From Agrilactobacillus yilanensis (GTDB lineage: Bacteria > Bacillota > Bacilli > Lactobacillales > Lactobacillaceae): DNA of 64,000 nt. Both the position numbers and the translations under genes were made by a program. The notes beneath the pieces are model-generated. The model searched no databases and was not told the DNA's origin. It worked only from the letters and a program-made list of their open reading frames with translations. Location: contig NZ_RHOY01000003.1 in NCBI RefSeq assembly GCF_003946725.1, positions 62,001 through 126,000 of the forward strand, given 5' to 3'. Positions 32,545 through 42,544 of this stretch are shown here, one piece after another (position 1 is the stretch's first letter; every line of letters starts with the position of its first letter).

Positions 32545-32730
32545 TTGGCTAAAGATTTTATCACTGGTCGTAAGACTCAATTTGGTAATAAACGTTCTCA
32601 CGCCTTAAACTCAAGTCGTCGGACTTGGAAACCAAATTTGCAAAAAGTTCGCATTTTAGTAGACGGCAAACCTAAACGCGTTTGGGTTTCTGCACGTGCT
32701 TTAAAATCCGGTAAAGTAACACGCGTTTAA
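32545..32730 (+). CDS. rpmB: 50S ribosomal protein L28
   Basis: L28 is a small basic large-subunit protein. The 61-residue product reads (M)[19 protein letters not shown] and ends KSGKVTRV. The start is TTG 32545, 8 bases after AAGGAGG; the ATG three codons upstream is only 2 bases from that site and is rejected. No CxxC zinc motif is present, so it is the zinc-free form. It is monocistronic with its own terminator and divergent from yloU. Confidence 0.97.
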   Translation: MAKDFITGRKTQFGNKRSHALNSSRRTWKPNLQKVRILVDGKPKRVWVSARALKSGKVTRV

Positions 32731-32740
32731 TCGCAAATAA

Positions 32741-32766
32741 AAAGGACTCGCTATTAGCGGTCCTTT
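32741..32766 (+). terminator. Terminator after rpmB
   Basis: The stem AAAGGAC/GTCCTTT with inner CGCTA/TAGCG is followed by a T-run. A-rich sequence on the other side may also serve thiN on the minus strand. Confidence 0.9.
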
Positions 32767-32776
32767 TTTTGTTGTC

Positions 32777-33430
32777 TTAATCCGTACTTTGAATCACACA
32801 CATAACCCCATTGCTTAGGGCAAAATGAACGGTATTCCCCACAAATTCATTGCTGGCATAAGCCCGATCATAGGTCAATTTTTTATGGGTCAACCGATAT
32901 TTTGCATCAAAAATATCAAAAGCATCAATCGGCGTCAAATTAATAAACGCTAAATATTTTTTGTCTTTTTCTCGATGGATCACATGCTCTCCCGCCAAGA
33001 AAAAGCGAATCGTATTTTGTTTGTCCACTAATTTTACTTTTGGCGCATAAGCTCGAAATCTAGGTTCCAACAGCATCAATAAATTCACTAAAAAGTGATC
33101 AATCCGTGCCCCAGTAGCCCCATAAATCACCACTTCATCCGCCTGTAATTTTTCAAAAGCTAACCGTAAACCTAATTCACTATCCGTATCGTCTTTTTCC
33201 GGTTGGGCATAATGAATATCGGCCACTTGCGTCTGCACTAATTTTAATTCCTCAGGCGTTAATGAATCAAAATCCCCCACCGCTAAAACCGGTAAGCGCC
33301 CTAAATTTAATAAACGTAAAGCGCCCCGATCTACCCCCAGCCAATCACCAGGAATACTTTGCGGTTGTTGCTGTAAAACAGTGGGCCATTGGGTCATTGG
33401 CCCACCTAATAATAAATTGATCCGTTTCAT
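32777..33430 (-). CDS. thiN: Thiamine diphosphokinase
   Basis: ThiN makes thiamine diphosphate, the cofactor form, from thiamine and ATP. The 217-residue product shows the family motifs GVDRGALRLL, AVGDFDSLTPEE and the EKDDTDSELGLRLA segment, with GATGARIDHFLVNL in the centre. It overlaps rpe by 4 bases and ends the long minus-strand operon that starts near gmk; the rsgA-rpe-thiN order is typical of Firmicutes. Confidence 0.96.
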   Translation of the reverse strand: MKRINLLLGGPMTQWPTVLQQQPQSIPGDWLGVDRGALRLLNLGRLPVLAVGDFDSLTPEELKLVQTQVADIHYAQPEKDDTDSELGLRLAFEKLQADEVVIYGATGARIDHFLVNLLMLLEPRFRAYAPKVKLVDKQNTIRFFLAGEHVIHREKDKKYLAFINLTPIDAFDIFDAKYRLTHKKLTYDRAYASNEFVGNTVHFALSNGVMCVIQSTD

Positions 33431-34080
33431 TCGATCAAATCCCTTAAAGTTTGAATCTGCTGTTTTGGTGAATTGGCTTCAAAGACAAAGGAGCCGGCCA
33501 CAAAAACATTGGCCCCCGCTGCAGCCACTTGTTGAATGGTTTGGGCATTAATGCCGCCATCCACTTCGATGTCAAAATCTAACGTCGGTGTCGCTTGTCG
33601 TAATTGGACTAATTGTTCAATTTTTTGAATTGAAGCGGGTAAAAACTGCTGACCGCCAAATCCAGGATTAACCGTCATCACTAAAACTTGCTGTACTAAT
33701 GGCAATACTTCGCTTAAAGCGGCCACAGGTGTCCCTGGATTAATCACTACGCTGGCATTAACCCCCAATTGTCGAATCATCTGCAAAGCATGGTAAATAT
33801 GCGGTGTACTTTCATAATGAATTGATAAAGTATCCGCACCAGCTTTTGCAAACATTTCAATAAAGTTTTCGGGCTGAGCCACCATTAAATGAACATCCAG
33901 CGGTAATGTGGTCACTGGCCGTAAAGCCGCCACAACTTGGGGCCCATAGGCTAAATTAGGGACAAAATGACCGTCCATTACATCAATATGCAATAGATCC
34001 GCCCCGCCAGCTTCTAAGGCCGCCACATCTCTTTGTAAATTTATAAAATCAGCGCTTAATATGGATGGGGCAATTTTCAT
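33427..34080 (-). CDS. rpe: Ribulose-phosphate 3-epimerase
   Basis: Rpe interconverts ribulose-5-phosphate and xylulose-5-phosphate in the pentose phosphate pathway, feeding phosphoketolase in lactobacilli. The 217-residue TIM-barrel protein has LHIDVMDGHFVPNLA, MTVNPGFGGQ and EVDGGIN, which hold metal and phosphate ligands. It overlaps thiN by 4 bases and follows rsgA by 14 bases. Confidence 0.97.
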   Translation of the reverse strand: MKIAPSILSADFINLQRDVAALEAGGADLLHIDVMDGHFVPNLAYGPQVVAALRPVTTLPLDVHLMVAQPENFIEMFAKAGADTLSIHYESTPHIYHALQMIRQLGVNASVVINPGTPVAALSEVLPLVQQVLVMTVNPGFGGQQFLPASIQKIEQLVQLRQATPTLDFDIEVDGGINAQTIQQVAAAGANVFVAGSFVFEANSPKQQIQTLRDLIE

Positions 34081-34094
34081 AAGCCATAAACTCC

Positions 34095-34994
34095 TTATTT
34101 TTTCTTATATTGATGCTTATCTTGTGCCGCAATTTCAGTTCTAAATTGTAAATAATTATCGTAACGTGCTTGTAAAATTGTACCTTCTGCAACGGCTGCT
34201 TTAACCGCACAATTAGGTTCATTGACATGCTGACAGCCTCTAAAACGACATTGATCGCTTAATGCTGCAAAATCAATAAAATGATCTTTTAGCGCCGTTA
34301 ACGGAATTTGTGTGATTGACAACGATGAAAATCCAGGTGTATCCGCAATCCAACCAGCACCAACTTTCATTAATTCCACTTGACGGGTCGTGTGTTTCCC
34401 CCGATTTAAACTTTTAGAAATTTCATTGGTCGCTAGAGCCAATTGCGGTTCTAAATGGTTTAATAACGTTGATTTGCCAGCACCAGATTGGCCGGTGACC
34501 ACCGCTGTTTGTGTCCCTAATTGGGCTTGCAGTGCGGTTAATTTTTCCGGTTTAAAGGCTTCTGGTGCCATAATTAACGGATAGCCAATTTTTTGATAAT
34601 AGTTTAAAAACTGCTGATATTTTGCAAACTCGGTAGTACTGATTAAATCACCTTTTGTAATATAGATCAATGTTTTAATCCCAGCAAAGTGTTGGGCAAT
34701 CAACAATCGGTCTAATAAATTAGCCTGAAAATCAGGCCCCTTTAAAGAGGTTACAGTAATCACTAGATCAATATTAGCTACGGGTGGTCTAACTAAGGCG
34801 TTGCGGCGGGGCAAAAGTTCTAAAATATAGCCATCTTCTAAACTGGTGGACTCAAAAATAACATCGTCCCCCACAATCGGTTTTAGCCCTTTTTTTCTAA
34901 AATTACCGCGGGCTCTCGTTTGATAGATGGTGTCCTTATTTTCAACATAATAAAAACCACCAATCAATTTAACAATTCTGCCTTGACCTTTCAT
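34095..34994 (-). CDS. rsgA: Small ribosomal subunit biogenesis GTPase RsgA
   Basis: RsgA is a circularly permuted GTPase that checks late 30S assembly. The order of motifs is permuted as expected: TKGD (G4) comes first, then GQSGAGKSTL (G1) and DTPGF (G3). An N-terminal OB fold and a C-terminal zinc-binding domain (CRFRGCQHVNEPNC) flank the GTPase. The length is 299 residues. The start is ATG 34994 after GGAGTG; an upstream TTG overlaps that site. It lies directly after the PASTA kinase gene. Confidence 0.96.
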   Translation of the reverse strand: MKGQGRIVKLIGGFYYVENKDTIYQTRARGNFRKKGLKPIVGDDVIFESTSLEDGYILELLPRRNALVRPPVANIDLVITVTSLKGPDFQANLLDRLLIAQHFAGIKTLIYITKGDLISTTEFAKYQQFLNYYQKIGYPLIMAPEAFKPEKLTALQAQLGTQTAVVTGQSGAGKSTLLNHLEPQLALATNEISKSLNRGKHTTRQVELMKVGAGWIADTPGFSSLSITQIPLTALKDHFIDFAALSDQCRFRGCQHVNEPNCAVKAAVAEGTILQARYDNYLQFRTEIAAQDKHQYKKK

Positions 34995-35018
34995 AACACA
35001 CTCCAATTTTTTAATAAA

Positions 35019-37058
35019 TTAATTATCTGGCTGAACCTCATCACTAACGATCACTTCACCATCTCGAACAACCCGATAATAAGCGGTTTCATCTGATGTC
35101 TTTACGGTAAAACTCAAAGTTACTGAAGTGTCTTTTGTGATTACCAGCTGCTTGTAAACGTCATCAATGCTATGATCGGCATCCTTCACAAAAATTGTCA
35201 CATAGTTTTCTTGCGCACTGCTGGTACTGCTAGTACTGCTGCTAGTACTGCTGCTGTCTGAACTGGCACTACTCGTACTGTGGCTGCTAGAAGATGACGA
35301 CGATACTGCGGCTGCACTAAACGGAATAGTTATTGTCTTTGAAAAAGTCACCGTTTCCGGTTTTGTCGTTTTTTCACCTAAGGATAAAACAATATTTAAG
35401 GTACTGCCCTTACTAACCGCTGTGCCTGCCGCTGGATTTTGGGAGATGACCAGTCCTTTTTCCACATCATCTGAATATTCATAACTCAAATTCAAAGTAA
35501 GCCCATTTTCGTTGGCATAATCTTGGACACTCTTTTGTGTATAGCTGGTTAAATCTCTTAATTTAAAAACAGCTTCCCCGGTGCTCACGGTCAAAGTGAT
35601 AATTGAATTTGCAGGAACAACAGCTTTGCCTTCTGGAATATCTTGTTTTACGATGGTCCCTTTGCTGTATTTACCAGAGGTAACCGCGTTCTTACGGACT
35701 GTAAAACCTAATTTTTCCAGTTTTTTCTTAACGGTCTTATAATTTTGGCCGACGTAATTACCCACATCAACTTTTTTAGGGCCTAAACTGACTAACAACC
35801 CCACCTTACTGCTTTCTTTTACAACCATACCCTCTTTAGGATACGTGCGAATAACCCGGTTTTTTTGAACGCTATCACTGTGTTGTTTAGAAATATCCCC
35901 CATCGTTAGTTGATTTGTATTTAAAGCCGTTTTAGCCTGGGATAAGGTCATGCCGGAAAGATCTGGAATACTGACATTTTTTTTCAAAGAACCGGACACA
36001 ATGCCTACGGTCAAAATGATAATTAAGGCCACAATGCCACCATAAATCCAAAAACGTCTTTTTTTATAAAAAGGTTTAGCAGCCTTTTTTTGTTCTGGGG
36101 CCACCGTTTTAGTGGCCATTGTTTGGGTTTGTTCATCGGCGGCTGCTTGTACCAATTCCGTTTCGGGAATCGTGATGACTTTTGTTTCATCTAAGTTGGG
36201 CGTTGTTGGAACAAACTTGGGCTCGTTTAAGCGTTTTTTGTCCAAAGACGTTGCCAGATCGGTCCGCATTTCCAACGCAGAAGCGTAGCGGTCCATTGGG
36301 TCTTTGGCGGTGGCATGCAAGACAACATTTTCTAATGCTTGGGGAATTCTAGGATCGGCTTTTTGTACAGAAGGTATTTCACTTTGAAAATGCTTAATAG
36401 CAATGGATACAGCGGATTCGCCTTCAAAGGGCACTTTGCTGGTCAGTAATTCATACAAAATGATGCCTAGCGCGTAAATATCCGATCGTTTAGTTGCCAT
36501 GCCGCCTTTAGCCTGTTCCGGCGATAAGTAATGCACCGACCCTAATAGCGTATTGGTCTGTGTCAAAGAATTGTCATGTAACGCGACCGCAATGCCAAAG
36601 TCGGCAATTTTAATATGATCGTGGTTATCGATCATTATGTTTTGCGGTTTTAAATCTCTGTGAATAATATCATGGTCATGGGCCACTTGTACGGCCGATA
36701 AAATCTGTTCCATGATATCAATGACTTTTTGATAAGGAATTGGAAAGTTTTTTTGAATATATTGTTTAAGATCCATACCCACAATATATTCCATCACAAT
36801 GTAATTCATCCCATTTTCTTCGCCGATATCAAAGACTTTGATAATATTGGGATGGTTTAATTTTCGGGATGCCCGAGCTTCCCTTTGGAAACGTTTTTTA
36901 GTATTAAGATTATTTTGTAAATCCAATCGTAAAACTTTAACTGCCACTTGCTGTCCGGTTTGCTGATCGTCCGCTAAATAGACATTGGCCATGCCGCCTT
37001 CACCGATTGGTTTAGAAACTTTATAACGTCCATTTAACAAATAGCCTGGTTCCATCAT
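35019..37058 (-). CDS. prkC: PASTA-domain serine/threonine protein kinase (PrkC/Stk type)
   Basis: A membrane receptor kinase that senses muropeptides or lipid II and controls wall synthesis and division. The cytoplasmic kinase has the Gly-rich loop GEGGMANVY, Lys41 (VAVKVLR), HRDLKPQN and DFG; a Lys/Arg-rich linker leads to one transmembrane helix (near residues 345-367), then three PASTA repeats. After these comes a very Ser-rich linker and a small C-terminal beta-rich domain. Its ATG overlaps the phosphatase stop codon by one base (TGATG), and the next codon is also ATG. Total length is 679 residues. Confidence 0.97.
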   Translation of the reverse strand: MMEPGYLLNGRYKVSKPIGEGGMANVYLADDQQTGQQVAVKVLRLDLQNNLNTKKRFQREARASRKLNHPNIIKVFDIGEENGMNYIVMEYIVGMDLKQYIQKNFPIPYQKVIDIMEQILSAVQVAHDHDIIHRDLKPQNIMIDNHDHIKIADFGIAVALHDNSLTQTNTLLGSVHYLSPEQAKGGMATKRSDIYALGIILYELLTSKVPFEGESAVSIAIKHFQSEIPSVQKADPRIPQALENVVLHATAKDPMDRYASALEMRTDLATSLDKKRLNEPKFVPTTPNLDETKVITIPETELVQAAADEQTQTMATKTVAPEQKKAAKPFYKKRRFWIYGGIVALIIILTVGIVSGSLKKNVSIPDLSGMTLSQAKTALNTNQLTMGDISKQHSDSVQKNRVIRTYPKEGMVVKESSKVGLLVSLGPKKVDVGNYVGQNYKTVKKKLEKLGFTVRKNAVTSGKYSKGTIVKQDIPEGKAVVPANSIITLTVSTGEAVFKLRDLTSYTQKSVQDYANENGLTLNLSYEYSDDVEKGLVISQNPAAGTAVSKGSTLNIVLSLGEKTTKPETVTFSKTITIPFSAAAVSSSSSSSHSTSSASSDSSSTSSSTSSTSSAQENYVTIFVKDADHSIDDVYKQLVITKDTSVTLSFTVKTSDETAYYRVVRDGEVIVSDEVQPDN

Positions 37059-37801
37059 CAGCTGCTCACCTCGGAATCATCATAAAGTAAGAGGGCCGTT
37101 ATATTATCCAGACCGCCGTTTTCGTTGGCCATTTGCACTAACTGATCGCATTTTTCTTGTAGCGTTTTTTCAGTTGCCAATACCGTTTGAATTTGGGCAT
37201 CGGTAATCATATTGGTCAAGCCATCTGAACATAGCAATAAATAGTCTTTAGCGTAACTATGGTAAATTGTGACATCCGCATCCACGTCTTTAGAAATTCC
37301 TAGAGAACGGGTGATTAAATTTTTTTGCGGATGATGTTTGGCATCTTCTGGTGTAATATCCCCATGCTTCACCAATTCGTTCACTAAAGAATGATCCTCT
37401 GTCAACTGTTTTAAAACACCATCCCGAAAACGATAACAGCGCGAATCACCGATATTGGCCACAATATACGTATCTTTAGCCATTAATACCGCCACAAAAG
37501 TTGTGCCCATGCCTGAAAGATCTGTATGATGCAACGCCTTTTCTAGTATCCGTTCATTTTCCGAATTTAACTCAAAAATCAACCAACGAATTAGTTCGTC
37601 CACGGTTTCAGAACGGTTATCTTCAAAAGTGCGGCCTAAATGAGAAACCACCATTTCAGAAGCGACATCGCCGCCTTGATGGCCCCCCATGCCATCCGCA
37701 ACAATCGCAATCTCTGCGCCAGCAGCATTTTTAAAAACACCTACAGAATCTTGATTATTCGTTCGTTTATGCCCGATGTCTGTCCGATATGCGAATTCCA
37801 T
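37058..37801 (-). CDS. stp: PP2C-family Ser/Thr protein phosphatase (Stp/PrpC)
   Basis: Stp removes phosphates placed by the PASTA kinase encoded next to it. The 247-residue PPM-type phosphatase shows the metal-binding motifs RTNNQDSVGV, VADGMGGHQGG, NIGDSRCYRF and CSDGLTNM, and the final GGLDNITALL. The start is ATG 37801, 6 bases after GAGGTG. It overlaps prkC by one base and follows rsmB by 10 bases. Confidence 0.97.
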   Translation of the reverse strand: MEFAYRTDIGHKRTNNQDSVGVFKNAAGAEIAIVADGMGGHQGGDVASEMVVSHLGRTFEDNRSETVDELIRWLIFELNSENERILEKALHHTDLSGMGTTFVAVLMAKDTYIVANIGDSRCYRFRDGVLKQLTEDHSLVNELVKHGDITPEDAKHHPQKNLITRSLGISKDVDADVTIYHSYAKDYLLLCSDGLTNMITDAQIQTVLATEKTLQEKCDQLVQMANENGGLDNITALLLYDDSEVSS

Positions 37802-37811
37802 GGTCCCCACC

Positions 37812-39158
37812 TCAATTATTTCTTTTTAGGCTAGCGATAAAAAAGCCATCTGAATTAAAATCATCTGGATAAATCGTCAAATAAGCGGTTGCTCGGTCGG
37901 CTTTAACATTTTGTGCCGTATCCGTTTTTTCCAATTCAAAGTTTGGATGTGTTGCTAAAAATTGCGTGATCACTTGTTCATTTTCTTCTGAAACAATAGT
38001 ACATGTACTATAAACCAAATGACCCCCAATTTTCAAAACTTTTGCTGCAGCGGCTAAAATTTCTAGCTGTAATTTTTGTAAGTTTTTGAAATCTTGCGTT
38101 TCTTTTCGGTATCTAATTTCTGGTTTTCGACGCATTAAGCCGATGCCAGAGCAAGGCGCATCTACTAAAATTTTGTCAAAGTGCTCTGGGCCAAATTTTT
38201 CAGCCACTTGCCGGGCATCTAACCGTTGTGCTGTAATTTTGTCAGCTAATTGTTGGCGCTTTGCATTTTCATTAATTAACTTGATTTTATTCGGATACTG
38301 ATCTAACGCCGTAACATGGCCGTTTGCCCCGGTTAAAGCGGTGGCGATTTGGGTCGTTTTACCCCCAGGTGCCGCACAAGCATCTAAAACTTGATCGTTC
38401 GGCTGGACGTTTAAGGCAGGTACTGCCAACTGGGCACTTTCATCTTGCAACAAAATGGCTCCGGATTGAAACAGCTCGGTGGCTGCCAAATGTCCCCCTG
38501 CTGCAACTAGGCCCACTGGGGAGAGCGTACTGAGTTCCGCTGTAATCCCCGCTTCAGCTAATTGTTCTATGACAGCCGTTTGATTCGTCACGGCCGTATT
38601 CACCCGCAAACTCGTTTTAGGCGGTTGATTGATTGCTTGTAAAATTTGTTCCGTTCGAGTGGCACTAAGTTGCTGCGCCAATAGTTTGACGATAGGTAGC
38701 GGCACACTATATTGCACACTGTAACGTTGTAAAGGGTCTTTGATAATTTCAGGTTCACGCCAGCCCGCCCGTTGATAATGGCGTAAAACTGCATTGACGA
38801 GCTTGCCAATGCCGGCATGACCTCTTGTTTTAGCAATTTTGACACTTTCAAAGATTGCCGCCCGTTCTGGAATTCGATCCAAATAGTGCATTTGATAAAC
38901 CGCGCTGGTTAACAAAATTAAAACCCATGGCTCTAATTTCTTAGGATTTTTTAAATACGGTTGCAGCTGAAAGTCTAAAGTCAATTTATGCTGTAAAACG
39001 CCATAAACAATTGTTGTTAATAAATTACGGTCTTGTGGCGATAATTCATGCTGCTTTAAAACTTGGTCTAATTTAAGATTAGAGTAAGCTCCTGATTCAA
39101 AAACGGCTTCTAATACTTCTATGGCTAATGCTCGAGCTGTCTTAGCGATTTGCGTCAT
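37812..39158 (-). CDS. rsmB: 16S rRNA (cytosine-967-C5) methyltransferase RsmB
   Basis: RsmB methylates C967 of 16S rRNA using SAM. The 448-residue protein has an N-terminal NusB-like RNA-binding domain and a C-terminal Rossmann domain with DACAAPGGKTTQIA, the catalytic VDAPCSGIG and STCTIVSEEN (two Cys). It overlaps fmt by 17 bases, a conserved neighbour in bacteria, and precedes stp-prkC. Confidence 0.97.
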   Translation of the reverse strand: MTQIAKTARALAIEVLEAVFESGAYSNLKLDQVLKQHELSPQDRNLLTTIVYGVLQHKLTLDFQLQPYLKNPKKLEPWVLILLTSAVYQMHYLDRIPERAAIFESVKIAKTRGHAGIGKLVNAVLRHYQRAGWREPEIIKDPLQRYSVQYSVPLPIVKLLAQQLSATRTEQILQAINQPPKTSLRVNTAVTNQTAVIEQLAEAGITAELSTLSPVGLVAAGGHLAATELFQSGAILLQDESAQLAVPALNVQPNDQVLDACAAPGGKTTQIATALTGANGHVTALDQYPNKIKLINENAKRQQLADKITAQRLDARQVAEKFGPEHFDKILVDAPCSGIGLMRRKPEIRYRKETQDFKNLQKLQLEILAAAAKVLKIGGHLVYSTCTIVSEENEQVITQFLATHPNFELEKTDTAQNVKADRATAYLTIYPDDFNSDGFFIASLKRNN

Positions 39159-40107
39159 CTCCTGTAATTAATTGATCGCCCACTTGAATGTGTTGGCCAA
39201 CGCCATTTAAAAAGGCAGTGATTGGCATTTTTGCTTTGCCGGCGGGTTGTAACTCTAAAATGGCTAACCCGTTTTCAGAATCTCCTGTAGCTAAAACCAG
39301 TTGTTTTTTAGTCCGAACTAACACAGTCCCTGGCTGAGCCGTTGTCGTTACGGGTATCGGCTGCCCGAGCCAAATTTTTACCCGCTGATTTTCAAAATAC
39401 GTGTAGGCCACAGGATCTGGATTTAAGCCGCGAATTTGCTGATCTAACGCAGCGGCTGATTTAGTAAAATCGAGTTTTTCCTGGTCTGCTGTCAGATTAT
39501 AAGCAAAGGTCGCTTCAGCAGGATCTTGGGGCTTTCCAGTGATCGTCTGGGCTTCAATTTTAGGCAAAGTGGCTAATAAAAGATCTCGACCCACAAGACT
39601 TAATTTGTCAAATAAGGTCCCCGAAGTTTCATCTGGTGCAATGGCCACTGCTTGTTGGGCCAGCATGTCACCGGCGTCCATTTTTTTAGCCATATACATA
39701 ATTGTAATCCCGGTTTCCGGTTCACCGTTAATAATTGACATTTGAATCGGTGCCCCACCCCGATATTTCGGTAATAAAGAACCGTGTACATTCACTGCTG
39801 CCAGTTTGGCCGCATTTAAAACGGACATTGGCAAAAATTGGCCAAAAGCTGCTGTAATAATAAAATCTGGTGCAATGGCTTTGATTTCATCCGCTTCAGG
39901 ACTGCCCCCCATTTTACTAGGCTGCAGTACTGGTAAATTTTTTGTTTGGGCAAAAACTTTTACTGGAGAAGGTGTCAGTTTTCGTTTGCGGCCCACCGGT
40001 TTGTCCGGTTGCGTTACGACTGCTTTGACGTCATAGCCAGCCTCGATCAGCCCTTTTAAAACTACAACTGAAAAATCTGGGGTACCCATAAAAATAACAG
40101 AAGTCAT
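39142..40107 (-). CDS. fmt: Methionyl-tRNA formyltransferase
   Basis: Fmt formylates initiator Met-tRNA using 10-formyl-tetrahydrofolate. The 321-residue protein has the N-terminal MGTPDFSVVVLKGL segment, the catalytic NVHGSLLPKYRGGAPI motif (Asn, His) followed by the usual Asp (KKMDAGD), and a C-terminal OB-like domain. It overlaps rsmB and follows priA by 14 bases. Confidence 0.98.
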   Translation of the reverse strand: MTSVIFMGTPDFSVVVLKGLIEAGYDVKAVVTQPDKPVGRKRKLTPSPVKVFAQTKNLPVLQPSKMGGSPEADEIKAIAPDFIITAAFGQFLPMSVLNAAKLAAVNVHGSLLPKYRGGAPIQMSIINGEPETGITIMYMAKKMDAGDMLAQQAVAIAPDETSGTLFDKLSLVGRDLLLATLPKIEAQTITGKPQDPAEATFAYNLTADQEKLDFTKSAAALDQQIRGLNPDPVAYTYFENQRVKIWLGQPIPVTTTAQPGTVLVRTKKQLVLATGDSENGLAILELQPAGKAKMPITAFLNGVGQHIQVGDQLITGDDANR

Positions 40108-40121
40108 TGTTTTACCTCTTC

Positions 40122-42530
40122 CTACATAAATTGTAATGGTTCTCGATCAATGGCGATATAAAGCTGCTTAGAAAATGAACGCTGCGTTGTCTGCAAAATA
40201 TCCGCCAATAACGGCGCCAGTTTTGGTTCTGATTTATATTTCACAATAATTTGGTAGTAATAGCGATTTTTGATCCGCGCAATTGCCCGGGGCGTCGGGC
40301 CTAAAACAATTGCTTTAGCCGACAATGCCGGCTGCAGCCGTTTTAACATCTGATAAGCCGCTTTAGCTGCCTGATTTTCTTCGGGATGACTACACGATAT
40401 TTGCACTGTGAAATAATAAGGCGGGTAATTGCCTTGATGGCGAATATTCATTTCCGTTGCAAAGAAATGTTCATAATCATGCCGTTTTGCCAACTGAATC
40501 GCATAATGGTCTGGATTATAAGTTTGGACAAAAACTTCGCCTTTTTTGTCCCCACGCCCAGCGCGGCCAGCAACTTGCGTTAACAATTGAAAGGTCCGCT
40601 CACTTGCTCTAAAATCTGGCAAACCTAAGGCCGTATCGGCATTAATTACGCCAACTAAGGTGACATTGGGAAAATCTAGCCCCTTAGCAATCATTTGCGT
40701 GCCCAGCAGTATATCCGCATCCCCTTGGCCAAACTGCTTTAACAAGCGTTCATACGCCCCTTTACGACGGGTTGTATCCACATCCATCCGAATAATTTTT
40801 GCTTCCGGATACATATGTTGCAATTCTTGTTCAATTTTTTCAGTTCCCGTCCCAAAATAACGAATTTTGCGGCTTTGACAATTGGGACAAGTTTTAGGAA
40901 TCGGTTCTTCATGTCCGCAGTAATGGCATTTCAAACTATGGCTGCTGACATGCAACGTTAATGAAATATCACAATTGGGACATTTCACCACATAACCGCA
41001 GTCTCGACACATAACAAATGACGAAAAGCCTCGACGGTTCAGCATCAACACACTTTGTTCTTTTTTAGCCAGCCGTAAAGTAATGGCATCGGCCAACGAC
41101 CTTGAGAAATCTAAATTGCGATTCTGCTGAATATTTTCCCGCATGTCCACAATGTGCACTTCTGGTAACGGGGCTTGATTTACCCGCTTTGGTAAACGCA
41201 ATAGTTGATAAACCCCTTTTTGTGCCCGGGCTCTAGATTCCAACGACGGGGTGGCACTGCCCAAAACGACTGGACAATGATAATAAGCCGCCCGGTGAAT
41301 GGCCACATCCCGAGCGTGATAACGAGGGGTGTCTTCTTGCTTATAACTAGATTCATGTTCCTCATCCATGATGATTAACCCGATATTTTCTAAAGGTGCA
41401 AAAACCGCTGACCGCGCACCGACAACAACTTTCGCTTCGCCAGCCTTAATGCGCCGCCACTCATCATATTTCTCGCCTTCCGATAAGCCGCTGTGCAAAA
41501 CAGCTACTTGATCGCCAAAACGTTGATAAACCCGCTGAACCATTTGCGGGGTCAACGCAATTTCAGGCACAAGCATTAAAGCGGTCCGCTGATGAGTTAA
41601 CACATTGGCCATTGTCTGTAAATAAACTTCTGTTTTACCGCTACCAGTAACGCCCTCCAATAAAAAGACTTGCTGCTTTTCAGCGGTACTCGCCGCGTCA
41701 ATGGCAGCCACAGCTTTGGCTTGATCTGGTAAAAGGACTTGTTTTGCTTGAATTTCAGTTTGGGCTGGTAAAACCCGACGTTTCACCTCAACGGCTTCAA
41801 TCGTGATCAAGTCATGTTTTTCAGCCGTTTTAAGCACACTGGCTGAAAAATCAGCTTGTAGCGTTTTTGTAAAAATAACCTTTGTTTTGGCAGTTTGCGT
41901 CGCTAAATATTGTAACAATGCCTTTTGCCGCTGTAACTTCTTAGGCAGTGTTGCTGCTTGCTGTGTATACTGGGCTGCCGTTTTATTTAAGATGACCGCC
42001 TGTCTTGTTTTAATCCGAGCTTTATTATGCACTTGGTATTCAAACCGAACGGCCCCACTATTTTTTAAGCGCACTAAAGTCGTCAATTGCGCATTGGTCA
42101 ATTGATTATCGACAGTCAGTGCTTTTTTGTCATGAAATAACGCCGCTGCTTCTGGTGCATCAGGCGTCACTAAATAAGCAATTTTTTCATAGTCACCGCG
42201 CATCACACCGGGCAAAATTGTTTGTAAACAGGTAATTTGAAAAGCATACGTTGTCTGGGCCAGCCAACTGGATAAATCCAGCAATTCCGGACTTAAGATC
42301 GGTTCTAAATCAACCACATCTTTAATTGCCTTTAGACCAGTGGGCGCTTTTGCCAGCGTTTTAAGGTTGATGACAAAACCTTGCAGTGTTCGATCGCCCT
42401 TGCCAAAGCCCACGAGAACCCGCATCCCCGGTTGAACCACCGTTGCCAATGCCATTGGAATTTCATAATCAAATGGTTTATTGGTTTGCATAGCCGGTAC
42501 ATCGACAATGACTTCAGCAATATTGAACAT
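40122..42530 (-). CDS. priA: Primosomal replication restart helicase PriA
   Basis: PriA recognises stalled forks and reloads the replicative helicase. The 802-residue protein has an N-terminal DNA-binding region, Walker A GVTGSGKTEVY, the DEEH box, a cluster of CxxC pairs binding zinc (CRDCGYVVKCPNC ... CHYCG ... CPNC) and the C-terminal AGRAGRG motif VI. It sits between coaBC and fmt, a standard Firmicutes order, with gaps of about 14 bases. Confidence 0.98.
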   Translation of the reverse strand: MFNIAEVIVDVPAMQTNKPFDYEIPMALATVVQPGMRVLVGFGKGDRTLQGFVINLKTLAKAPTGLKAIKDVVDLEPILSPELLDLSSWLAQTTYAFQITCLQTILPGVMRGDYEKIAYLVTPDAPEAAALFHDKKALTVDNQLTNAQLTTLVRLKNSGAVRFEYQVHNKARIKTRQAVILNKTAAQYTQQAATLPKKLQRQKALLQYLATQTAKTKVIFTKTLQADFSASVLKTAEKHDLITIEAVEVKRRVLPAQTEIQAKQVLLPDQAKAVAAIDAASTAEKQQVFLLEGVTGSGKTEVYLQTMANVLTHQRTALMLVPEIALTPQMVQRVYQRFGDQVAVLHSGLSEGEKYDEWRRIKAGEAKVVVGARSAVFAPLENIGLIIMDEEHESSYKQEDTPRYHARDVAIHRAAYYHCPVVLGSATPSLESRARAQKGVYQLLRLPKRVNQAPLPEVHIVDMRENIQQNRNLDFSRSLADAITLRLAKKEQSVLMLNRRGFSSFVMCRDCGYVVKCPNCDISLTLHVSSHSLKCHYCGHEEPIPKTCPNCQSRKIRYFGTGTEKIEQELQHMYPEAKIIRMDVDTTRRKGAYERLLKQFGQGDADILLGTQMIAKGLDFPNVTLVGVINADTALGLPDFRASERTFQLLTQVAGRAGRGDKKGEVFVQTYNPDHYAIQLAKRHDYEHFFATEMNIRHQGNYPPYYFTVQISCSHPEENQAAKAAYQMLKRLQPALSAKAIVLGPTPRAIARIKNRYYYQIIVKYKSEPKLAPLLADILQTTQRSFSKQLYIAIDREPLQFM

Positions 42531-42544
42531 TATTTCACCTCAAG

